DNA of 64,000 nucleotides from Perkinsus olseni (taxonomy: Eukaryota; Perkinsozoa; Perkinsida). Below are positions 10,020 through 19,364 of this stretch, piece by piece. Numbering within the stretch: the first letter of the stretch is position 1; the number at the start of each line of letters is the position of its first letter. The stretch covers positions 62,001 to 126,000 of the forward strand of contig JABANN010000010.1 in NCBI GenBank assembly GCA_013115125.1, given 5' to 3'. The notes below the pieces were generated by a model that worked only from the letters and a program-made list of their open reading frames with translations, was not told the DNA's origin and did not search any database. Position numbers and translations under genes: made by a program.

Positions 10020-12411
10020 TTAAGAGTATTCCCGCCAAGCAAGAGCCCTAGCCGCGGGAAAGGGGACATTGTCGCCACCACTGCTCAATCTTCGAATGCC
10101 GACTCCCGCAGTGGTACGTGGACGTACGTCAAATGCGGAGTGGAAAGTTCGCGGAAGATGCTGCCGACAATAGCGCGAGTGAGGATCCGTTTCGATTGGA
10201 CCTGACAAACGAACACCGGATTCCACAGCTGCTGAACGCAGGTCAGGCGAATAAGCTTGATTCGCATACCCCACAGTTTGAGACGACAACGAGGCGAAGA
10301 CGGGCCTACTGGGTAAGCGTCTTCCTCTGGCATCGTAACGGACTGGGCTCGGGCTACGGCTGTGGTGTGGAGAGCTGCTCGAAAATGCGTGAGGGCGCTG
10401 TCTGGCGCCATCTTCTGTGACGGGGCGCCAGTCACAGGCGAGCTCCTTCCCACACGCAAGGCAGCGCCCCGGAGCCGAGCCAGAGGATGCCGTTGACTCA
10501 GCATCAGAGATATCACCTTCTTCAATGACCTGAGCCACGCATGAAGATGATAATAGAGAACGAATGGGGTCAAAGACCGGTACAATACTGGTGTAACTAG
10601 AGTGGTAGGTAGACGGGCCTGTGTTGTGTCAATACGAGCTTGCGGGCAGTTGTCTGCTGAGCTATTTTCCCACAACGAACCACTCACGTTCATTCGAACC
10701 CGGTTCAGATGGCCCCTAGAGGTATCCCAACATTTATCAACCGAGAGATGAGCGTCTTACCCTGGCGGAGTGGATTTCCACAGTCACCGTCAAGTCATGG
10801 TCGCTGTCATCGTCATCACCACCCTGAACAGCTATCAGTGGACCGCTCATAACATTCGTGAGGCAAAGCCTCGGTAGTTCCAGAACGCCGCTGTCGCTGC
10901 ACGCAAATCCGCTCGCCACATAACTCTCATTTCGGATTGGTTGTGCTAAGTCAAGGGAACGACCATTGGAGTAGAGATGTTGGTTGCCAATGCAGCCCAT
11001 ATGACAGAATGAGGCGTAGCGGAAATGCCACGGGGGTTTCAGCAGATGATTCAAGTGTAGAGTTACGGAGCTGGCAATGCTTGTAACAGGAATGATCCTA
11101 CCTCAGATAGCGAGGCAATGGGACAGAAATTGGCCCAAAGCAGACCGTAGCGGCACCACCAGAGGGACTCTTCGAAAACGTCAACTCGAGGTCCCTTCTG
11201 TTGTCTACCGATCGTCACAGACCTGAAGGATACGCTTCATGTCCTACAATGAAACCTAGGCGAGGACACAATGGTGACAACAGCGGTGGAAGATTCGTGT
11301 GGCGCCTCAGTTGAATTGAAATTTCATGATGACCCGAATTACGGCTCATAGAACGGCGCAGGCAAAAGTTGGCATTGGATCCCCGGGAGACGTTTGTCGA
11401 ACACCATTGGCGGTAAGTGTCCCTTTCTCACCATCTGATCTTCGTCCTGTTCGGCACACGTAACTTGATCGCGCACCAACCATCTCGACTCGTGATATCT
11501 CCACAAGGGAATAACTCAACCTGCACTGTTATGGCCAGCATTCGCCCCGCCCTAACGACCGACCGACCTGGGCGAACTCTAGACCCGTGATGTCGTTGAC
11601 TTCCTCAGATAGATACGGCCTCCCCTTCTGATATCTGATCCCACAGGAGAGGGCATCGTTGCCAGTACTGGTCGCGTCGACTGATACTATAGTGGCAAAG
11701 CTCGAACGAATCTCTATTTTGCTGAGAGGCGACACTATTGCAGCATTCCTTTGTGCAACACCGTTCGAGTTGGATTAGGGCGACCAGGGCGAGCTGGGAC
11801 ATAACAGGCTCTCCTTTTTAGGCGAAAGTTAAATGAAACGCGCACCGCTTGTTCCTTGAAAGGCTATCACTTGTAGGCTTCGGCGACGTAACTGCCTGGA
11901 TCAGCGACTCACCTTTCGATCTTATCCGAGATATGAGGGACAGTGAAAGTGAATCGAGAACGCTCTTCGATGGGTTTGACAGAGGCCACACTCGACTGAC
12001 AGAGAGGAAGCTATAAGGCAGTAGAGCGCTGTATCGTAAATCGCACCCTTCGAGTTGCTGCTGACTCAACGCTCGCTCGACGACTAGAGGACCTGCACAA
12101 GCGCACACTATCGAACGGGATGTGGACCACTCTGCGTGACAACTCCGAGGCGATTGTCGGAAAGAGATGCCAAAGTGCCTCAGCCATATCTGCTCGAATT
12201 TCGTCCGCCGAATCCGCTTTGACCGGTAGACCCGGCCTGGGACCACTACGGTTGATGTGGCGGTTGCTTGCACCCCATTTGAGCGACCGTGCATCACGAC
12301 TCGATGCATAAGATGGTGCAACTCACCGCGAGACTCGCAAAGATTGTCGCCGGCTTGGATTCTCCCCCATAGTTTCGTCAAGAGTCGTCGGACAGAGCGC
12401 CGCGTGCACAA
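10020..12411 (-). CDS. Unrecognised spliced gene with a CxxC C-terminal exon
   Basis: A chain of minus-strand coding-like segments. The last exon, 10020-10538, starts around MAQVIEEGDISDAES, has a small zinc-ribbon-like CLACGKELAC, then a Ser/Pro/Arg-rich disordered tail ending at a TAA. Others lie at 10770-11050, 11610-11800, about 11930-12000 (SVASVKPIEERSRFTFTV, ending at a GTGAGT donor) and about 12010-12250 (ADSADEIRADMAEALWHLF). I do not recognise the family. A single Cys-x-x-Cys after long coiled coils occurs in some axonemal proteins, and the coiled-coil exons just upstream may be the same gene. Exon borders are not resolved; two separate genes are possible. Confidence 0.4.
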
Positions 12412-13391
12412 CTCCTTCTTTCATAAGTCTTTCGCACTCGGCGATCAGTTCATCTGAGCGTTCACGGAGCACAGCATGAGAGCCTTCAATACGCAGTCCG
12501 CGTAGCGCGGAGGCCGGGAATCGACAGAAAAAACCGTAGCGCGTACGGAAGGATCTTTCGACACAACCACAACATGCGGGAGCAAAAAAGAACTTGGAAG
12601 GTGTGAGCGAACTCGAGTGGCTGCCACAGGGCATTGGGCGAGCCAATCAGCTACGATAGGGAACCATGATAAAGCAGGAAGAGCTCACCAATGCGAGCGT
12701 TCTGTTCCGATACTGTCTGAAGGTGCTCCTTCACGAGCGCTTCACTGGAGTGTAAATCCTCGCGAGTTTTCTCCAGCTCCCTCCGGACGTCGCTGATCTG
12801 TCAACGAGGAAGAAGTCAGAACGAAAAAGCATGATGGATAAGATCCACCTCGCGTTGTTGGGCCACAATTTGTTGTCCCTTCTGTTTCAATTGTGCTTTC
12901 AACTGTTTTTCCTTCTCGGCAACCTGGAACCATCGACAACGGGTCTCGGGTTCAACTCCCACAACCAGCACCCAACCTTCGCTTCATAGGCCTTCAGCTT
13001 CTCATCGAGCTCCCCTTTCACTCGCTTAGCAATGTCCTTCTCACTGGCCGATAGCTTGTTGGCTAGCTGTCCAGTCAGACTACTCAGGTCCTCCTCCTGA
13101 AAGCATCACCCCCTGCTCTATTAGCCTAGTTCGTCCCGAGGAACCTGTACCCTTTCCTTCAGCTTCTCCCTCAGCTTGCTGTTTCCTTTCTGTAGCTCCT
13201 CGATCTTCCTCACGTGACTGGCAATCACTTCTTCGTAGTGCTCTCGCAGCTGCTGGACCCTGGAGGACGGCGTGCAATAATTTTCGGAAACAGCATCGCT
13301 TTCGATCGAGCTGCCCTCTCGGAGCCTTCCATCTGTCGTCGCAGAATCCACAGTAACGCACAGTCAATAAACCTTCAAGTTTCATGACCAT
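12412..13391 (-). CDS. Coiled-coil protein exons, probably the 5' part of the preceding gene
   Basis: Four or five exons with unmistakable heptad character on the minus strand: about 13140-13340 (SRVQQLREHYEEVIASHV, KIEELQKGNSKLREKLKER), about 12985-13100 (SLTGQLANKLSASEKDIAKR), about 12855-12925 (EKEKQLKAQLKQKGQQIVAQ), about 12690-12800 (ISDVRRELEKTREDLHSSE) and about 12380-12500 (AVLRERSDELIAECERLMKE). Each is bounded by plausible GT and AG sites and the gaps are about 40-60 nt, like introns elsewhere in the window. It is a rod-like protein, perhaps cytoskeletal or flagellar. The start near MVMKLEG at 13391 is a guess. Confidence 0.55.
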
Positions 13392-13564
13392 TTCACTAGG
13401 CCACGTGCTATACGCTGAGTACTCTGTTAAGAACTATATTCTCAATGATTCAAGAGTGAGCGCACCCTAGAATCACCAGAGGATCTTCGAGATCTCTCTT
13501 CAACCAACCACTGATATCAGCCCTTCCAATGACCGAGCCCGGTGACCAAGACTGGTGACTAGGC

Positions 13565-14410
13565 TTACAGTATATCGGTCTTAGAAGGGGCCTTCTCGTT
13601 CGAGCTGGTCTCGGCCTGCACGGCGCCATAAAAGTCGCAGAGGTCAGCGTCATTTTGAATAGGATTCCTCGAGAGGCCAGTGTAACCTGAGAGCAAGATG
13701 CAAAGACGCGTAGCGCTTTGGTCCGCCAGTCACTTGACATAATCATCTCCACCAACTTTACTTCGGCGTCGGTACCAAGCGCTTCCGCGATGCCACTCTT
13801 GAGCGCCTAAGAGAGCGAAAACGATCGTAGTCTTCATGAATACCGAGAGAACGCAAGTGGCAAGATCAACTAGAGAAGTCCGTCCTGCCCTCACTTGAAA
13901 AGTAATCGGCGTGCCCTCACTCAATAAGACCGCCTCAGAAAAATCGACAACGAGTATCACAAACTTGGACCTGATGAGAAACACTGCGCATCTCTGACGT
14001 TACGGCGTGTCGGGCGAACTGCTGTAACCAACCCCCTGGCAGTCGTAGCTGTCCCAAACATCAACAATGGACGTTCAGCTCACATTCGACTATAAATCTC
14101 CCTAGGTGGATAGGGAACAACGACACTGTGACCAGGCGGGGTGAAGGAAGAGGAGGACAGCTCAGGCGCAGTACTCGGCCTAGCCGGGCAGGACTCGACT
14201 AGGACCGTATCCGGTCTCCCCGACAGTCCGTCCAACATATCATCGAGCATGACAATGGCTCAACTAGAGACACGGCAATAGAACGGATGCGATTGAGTAG
14301 CGCGCCCAGTAGCTTCAGAAAGAGCCCCCGCTGACTGTGTAAGCTCTGATTCACAATAACCGAGCACAAAACGCTCCTATGAGACACCTCCGCTTTTCTA
14401 CCCAAACCGT
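13565..14410 (-). CDS. Unrecognised spliced gene, 3' exons readable
   Basis: The C-terminal exon (about 13565-13660) reads ADLCDFYGAVQAETSSNEK and ends in a TAA. Upstream, one exon holds KFVILVVDFSEAVLL followed by a GTGAGG donor, and another holds ALKSGIAEALGTDAEVKLVE. The pattern of a beta strand followed by a short helical 'AEALGTDAEVKLVEM' unit resembles small repeated extracellular modules seen in alveolate and diatom surface proteins, but this is only a resemblance. Further candidate exons at 14200-14400 (ESELTQSAGALSEATG; VMLDDMLDGL) are likely but unlinked. No domain is named. Confidence 0.35.
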
Positions 14411-14727
14411 CACATTAGGCACCCGAGCAGTTAGTAAGGCACTCGAAGTGTCTACCAGACTCTCAGTCCCGCAGTAACAAACAAAACTCAGTATCAAGTC
14501 AATCCGTGTCAACCACCGTCAGGTGACGAGGCAGCAATAGAAGCAAATAGTAGCAATGATACAGATACAGTGAAGTCCTTCATTGAGGCGCAGATCGAAC
14601 CACTCCATTCCCAAATCCCAGGCATATCGTCCACATTATATTACACATAGGTGAGCTCCTTGCAACCTTTCTTCGGAGGACTTAGTGACGACTTCCGATA
14701 TTTTCATGGCCCACGAACCACACACCG
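14411..14727. other. Intergenic region
   Basis: Contains the 3' flank of the acetyltransferase gene and possibly the 5' exon of the unknown gene on its left. The open frame on the plus strand at 14651 is the mirror of the acetyltransferase tail. No feature is supported. Confidence 0.4.
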
Positions 14728-16863
14728 TCATTCTCCACCCTCCAAACGCCGCCTCTTCACCGGAGAATGTGTTGCTTCCGGCAACCCCCGTTTCGACCGG
14801 TCATGCTCAACATCATCATCACTATCACCCATAGGCGGTGGCGTGAGGCTCCGACCCTCGGTGCTCACCTCACTCAAGTCGCCAGCGTCCTCTTGCGGCA
14901 GACCCTCTCCAACGTGTAGCTCCAACCCCGGGTAATTGACATGTAACCAATTACCGTTCACTTTAACCAGCATGGCCTGCTCGTTGACCGACTGTATCTG
15001 CAGCCCCGCTTTACCATCAACCGTAGCCGTGGCCGGGACAGTGGACTTCTCGCCCGTCCCATCAGGACTGGACCCGAACTGCCTCAATCGCCTCTGCTGT
15101 TGCTGTGCTTTTTTCTGACGCCTCACAGCACTGTCGACCTTTTTCAGTTTGGCTCGGAGCTCCCGAATGTCCGGCCGCTGATCAGGATGGTCTTGAAGGT
15201 TCAACTCCATCAATTTGGCCCCAGTGCAGAGCGTCACCCGCCCTCGGATGTGCCGCTCAGGCAGCGTCATATCTCGCTTATGGACAAAGCCGTGTTTTTC
15301 GTACCAACTAATAGCATTCTCACTGGCATAGGTAATCACATAGTGAACCCCGCTAGATGCCAGTAGCGTCAGCCACCGCTTGAGCAGCCATGACCCGAGA
15401 CCCTGCCGCTGCCTCGTAAAGTCCACACTAAAAAAATGAAGCTCACTGAAGCCGAGCTGAGGGTCCAAATGGTGACAGAGGGCTGCTAGCGCTTGGTCGG
15501 GCTCGTCCAGTGTAACCAGTGCGTGCATCCGACTCCGGGCCGATCGGCACATTCGAGGGATGTAGCCGCGGTCGAATTCTGGCAGCGTCCTACCGAACAC
15601 CGCAAGACACGACTCCACCAAGGCAGGCGTCATCGTGCACTCAGTTCGCTCACTGTGATCAGCCGAAAGAGACTCTACCGCCCCCATAGAAGCATAGTCG
15701 GACAACGGTGACTCGATGCTGGCCTCAGGCGGGGGAGTCGACATGCTACCAACGACACGAAGTCTCGATCGATCCAAGACACCATGCTTCCGTATCCGCT
15801 TGTAGTGGAATAGAGCGTCGATCGTCTCGTCGTACAGACCCTTGTTATCACCTGTATACCGCACAGTCAGCAGCGTGCCACGCACCTCGTAAACCGAGGC
15901 TTCAAACACCCCTCGCATCTCCCCGCCGAAGCGCTCATCGTGGACAATCTTCACCAAATCGCCAACTCGATAGGGTGTGGTCAACTTCTCATCCTTCTCA
16001 ATAATGGACGAATGAAGGCTCCTTGCTACTGCGAGCGCCGTACTACTCACCGATGGTGCATGAGCGCTAGAAGCCGTAGCAACCTTTTCAGAAATATTCT
16101 CCTCAGCCACATGACTGCCATCACCCTCCGCCGACTCCGTATCAACTTTCGTACTCTCTGCTGGAGCTTGTGCCGTCCAAGTCGGCCTGAGCGTGTTGTT
16201 AGGTACCAAAGCCGCCCCTGCTGCAGAATACGGCAACCCCGTCCCCGGCTGAATTGTCGCATGCCTGTTCCATCGCTCTTGCTGGCTAGCCCGTATCAAT
16301 GCCGCTTGCGCTCGCGTATAGACTGCTGGAGAGGACTTGTCCTTCCCATTGGCCGTCGGTATGCTCGCAGCCCCTCCCTCATCAGAGGTCGTATTGCCGA
16401 CCGAACTCGTGGACGTCGAGTTCTCCGATGTATCGGTAGAGTTAACATCAGCGGTCTTCTTTGCCTCCATCATAGTCTTCCCGGATCCCTGTCTCTGCTT
16501 TTCTACTATCTGCGCAGCGAGCATCACAGCATTACGAAGCTGCTCCTGATTGTGTTGATGCCCCGGGAGCAGGTAGTACTTCGCCATAGCTGCCGCCGCT
16601 TCAGCCGCGGAGACATTACTCGTCGAGTTCATACCAGCTTTTGGCGAAATCTTATCGTTCGTGGGAGATCCACCCGCCGCTGCCTCCTTGCCGTTCGTGT
16701 TCACCGTCCTCCCATTACTCTCGGCGTTACTCCCTCCACGGTCCTCAGTAACATCTAGTCCCTGCCTCACTCCACCATCTTCTTGAGCATCATCATCCTT
16801 CAGCGCCGAAGGGCTCGGCAGAACAGCTGTCCGTGCGGAGGAGGCCGGTAGTGGTTGTGACAT
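14728..16863 (-). CDS. GCN5-like histone acetyltransferase with an N-terminal Tudor/chromo-like domain
   Basis: Intronless, 711 residues. Residues 1-290 are low-complexity (Ser/Thr/Ala/Asn-rich). About 295-370 is a small beta-barrel-like module (YRVGDLVKIVHDERFGGEM, LLTVRYTGDNKG, DALFHYKRIR) of Tudor, SH3 or chromo-barrel type. About 434-552 is a GNAT domain of the GCN5/PCAF kind: SELHFFSVDFTRQRQGLGSW (the acetyl-CoA loop is QRQGLG), HYVITYASENAISWYEKHGF and a final TGAKLMELNL matching the GCN5 'GGTLMEC' strand. The C-terminus is acidic then basic (KRGLPEATHSPVKRRRLEGG), a likely nuclear signal. No bromodomain follows, although GCN5 usually has one. Substrate specificity is inferred only from similarity. 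Confidence 0.83.
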   Translation of the reverse strand: MSQPLPASSARTAVLPSPSALKDDDAQEDGGVRQGLDVTEDRGGSNAESNGRTVNTNGKEAAAGGSPTNDKISPKAGMNSTSNVSAAEAAAAMAKYYLLPGHQHNQEQLRNAVMLAAQIVEKQRQGSGKTMMEAKKTADVNSTDTSENSTSTSSVGNTTSDEGGAASIPTANGKDKSSPAVYTRAQAALIRASQQERWNRHATIQPGTGLPYSAAGAALVPNNTLRPTWTAQAPAESTKVDTESAEGDGSHVAEENISEKVATASSAHAPSVSSTALAVARSLHSSIIEKDEKLTTPYRVGDLVKIVHDERFGGEMRGVFEASVYEVRGTLLTVRYTGDNKGLYDETIDALFHYKRIRKHGVLDRSRLRVVGSMSTPPPEASIESPLSDYASMGAVESLSADHSERTECTMTPALVESCLAVFGRTLPEFDRGYIPRMCRSARSRMHALVTLDEPDQALAALCHHLDPQLGFSELHFFSVDFTRQRQGLGSWLLKRWLTLLASSGVHYVITYASENAISWYEKHGFVHKRDMTLPERHIRGRVTLCTGAKLMELNLQDHPDQRPDIRELRAKLKKVDSAVRRQKKAQQQQRRLRQFGSSPDGTGEKSTVPATATVDGKAGLQIQSVNEQAMLVKVNGNWLHVNYPGLELHVGEGLPQEDAGDLSEVSTEGRSLTPPPMGDSDDDVEHDRSKRGLPEATHSPVKRRRLEGGE

Positions 16864-17166
16864 GATAAATTCCCACTCCTTCTATAATAGGTTTCAAGAA
16901 GAGAAAAGACACCACCTGCTCAAAGCAGTTGTGACACCAAGCCCAAAAAATGAGTTAGTCCGACTGCCTCCCCAAACAAAACTCGGCCAATCTATCCACA
17001 GAAACGAAACATGCTTTAGACAGCTCTCATCGTTGAGCAGACTCGCCGATGAACTCATGCGCTCTTGGGTCCGTAACTTGCAGTTCTCCCTTCAAATGCT
17101 GACAAAATACAGGGATTCGTTCTCCACCATCACTGCATAATTGGCGGAAGTAACGAGAAACACAGT
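16864..17166. promoter_or_regulatory. Spacer between bL27m stop and acetyltransferase start
   Basis: About 300 bp on the minus strand from the bL27m stop at 17167 to the acetyltransferase start at 16863. It should carry the 3' end of the first and the promoter of the second. No exon is supported; the plus-strand open frame has no features. Confidence 0.4.
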
Positions 17167-19173
17167 TCAAGAACCACTAGCGGCGTCTCCGACAACCTCA
17201 TAGTGTTCATGCTCGACTCCGTCCGGAGAGCCGCGCCACGGTAATCTTACCTTCTTCAATTGCTCACCCTTGAGAGGATAAGGGTGCGGCTCTACTATCA
17301 AAGGGTCTCGTATACACGGGTTATTCCACTCATCATACCTGATTACTCTCCCTCGGTCATATGAACTCCCACCCTCTTCAGCCCGAATCAGTATCAGATG
17401 GCCTCCAAACTTACTTTAGACATATTCGCCTCTGGCTTACTCTGATTCCTTGAGGTGGGTTGACCAACGGCCGCGGGAAAATATGCTGATCAGAAGCGTC
17501 ACTTACTCCATCCTCTCTCTTTGCGCGCCACAGAACCCTGATAGTACCCAGTACGCCTTCTGTCGTAGTTGTACGAGTAGTTTGTTATCCTCTACACTTG
17601 TTACGAACTCTGTCCGGTACCGCCAAAGATCTGGAACACGGGCCACGATGCTGCAACACTATTTGTGAATTCATTCTCACCTTCTCGCAACAGCTCCTCT
17701 CGAGGCTCCGGCAACACGTTAGCGTAGCTACAAGAATAGCTATCATGGAAACGGCGCATGTCTTCACGTGAACATGAACGAAGGTTCGCGTGAGACAGTG
17801 TCAGTCGGACTGACTCAGTCCGGGAGATAATACCCCTACAGCTGCGATACTGATGTATTCGTGGGAGCCTGGTACTCGCTGTTAAGACTCCCATAAAGCG
17901 CATTCTGTCACCGAACCATTCTTGCATCACACTCAGGATGAGAACTCCCGACCGGACCAGCATTCCTTCTGGTATGACAAACTAGTGAGATAGAGCCGCG
18001 AAATATACCAGACATTGCTGAAATCTATGATTCATCTAGCGTTGTTATTCGCGAATATTCTGGCCGGGAGAGAATGGTTTTTAACCGACGTTCTTGCGCC
18101 CGTTGAACCGTTCCCAATCGTGACCAAATACTACAAGCGCTCCTTCTCCGGGTCATAAGTATACTTCACTCGACCACTCACCGCAGCTTTCAGAGAGGTA
18201 GTCTTCGTTACTACTACATTCTCACCTGCCATAAGCAGCATCTAGCGACTCCCATGGAAGTGAAGGGCGAAAAGTCACCACGCTCCACGACCAAACGCTA
18301 GTTTGACAGTCCAAGTATCCTCTTAAAAACCCTATCCGTCTTCTACATTATGAGGGGATCCCACTCTATCCCTAACAATATATGAACCGCGTACCAGCCA
18401 CAGTGGCTGAGCCACTCAGCACTCGAACCGGCCTGGTCTGGACTACAGTTCGCCGGCACGAGTTACCTTCCGATCGAAGTGACCAGTCAAATAAATGCCT
18501 CCAACCGCTCATAGCCACCATCACGGCACAGGTAGGTGCCAATCAGGTGAGAGATTCCAAACGGTTGCTCATAGACACATTTTCCATCGGCATCGCACAG
18601 TGGAGACGACACGCCCTACCGTCAGACTCACCCGGATAGAACTTGAAGTTCCTCTTTCTTGTTGACCCCGGATTCTTCGATATGTAATGCCGTTGCTTGG
18701 CAATGATTCTACTAGCCTCAACATACTCTGAACTGAGCGCCTTCATCCCGATATGAGGCTTATCCGAAAAGCGGCGGGTGAAGGGACTGGTGTCAGCTGA
18801 AGAGCGAGGAGCCAATGACCAAGGGGACCTAGAGCTGTCCACTGGTATATCAACAGGGATGGAAGCTGCTGCGAATCTGCGTAGAGCAGAGCTCCTGCCC
18901 CGTCTGAATAAGCCCAGGATCTATTCACACTAGTACCCACACTGTATAGCGTAATGTATATCAATCAAGTGGATCTGCTGGATATCCCATGCTGGAGTCC
19001 CCTCCATATCTCCTCCTACCGGGCTTATCATAGGCCTGTTGCTTGGTGACTTTGCAGCGTATTTGAGTTTGCCATGGTTCCAGCATCCACAGCGACACTC
19101 GACTGTGCGGGCACAGGGCCAGGAGACCCATCCCTCCCACTCGACGTGAGCCAGCTCGAGCGAGGAAGTTCAT
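17167..19173 (-). CDS. MRPL27: Mitochondrial ribosomal protein L27 (bL27m) with C-terminal extension
   Basis: Large-subunit mitoribosomal protein. The first exon (start 19173) encodes MNFLARAGSRRVGGMGLL, an Arg-rich acid-free mitochondrial presequence. The core exon near 18646-18790 reads KPHIGMKALSSEYVEA, SRIIAKQRHYISKN and KRNFKFYPG, matching human MRPL27 (GNIIATQRHFRWHPG). It joins, across an intron of about 420 nt ending at about 18229, to GENVVVTKTTSLKAAVSGRV and KYTYDPEKER. The next exon (about 17680-17745) continues YANVLPEPREELLRE. Later exons (about 17260-17400, RVIRYDEWNNPCIRDPLIVE; then HEHYEVVGDAASGS before TGA) form an extension of well over 60 residues with no counterpart in bacterial L27. 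Several borders are approximate. Confidence 0.8.
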
Positions 19174-19364
19174 GGGAGAGGCCAAGAAACTACGGCACAT
19201 CCAAGTAGGTCTTTTCTGAGTAGCTCAAGAATGCAGATGCTCTAGCCCACTGAATGCAAGATTCCTTTCCCAAACTCAACCGTCCCTCCAGGATTGAAAG
19301 GTGTCATCCAACGTAAACCATAGCGATAATAGACCACCCAAATTCGCTCAGTCGCCCCGCCTTC

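Noticed and set aside
12930-12965. B-box-like GGGTTCAACTCCC on the plus strand.
   Set aside because: Falls in a short intron between coiled-coil exons, with no cloverleaf around it.
15940-16758. 272-codon plus-strand frame.
   Set aside because: Opposite strand of the acetyltransferase N-terminus; Arg-rich and without domain features.
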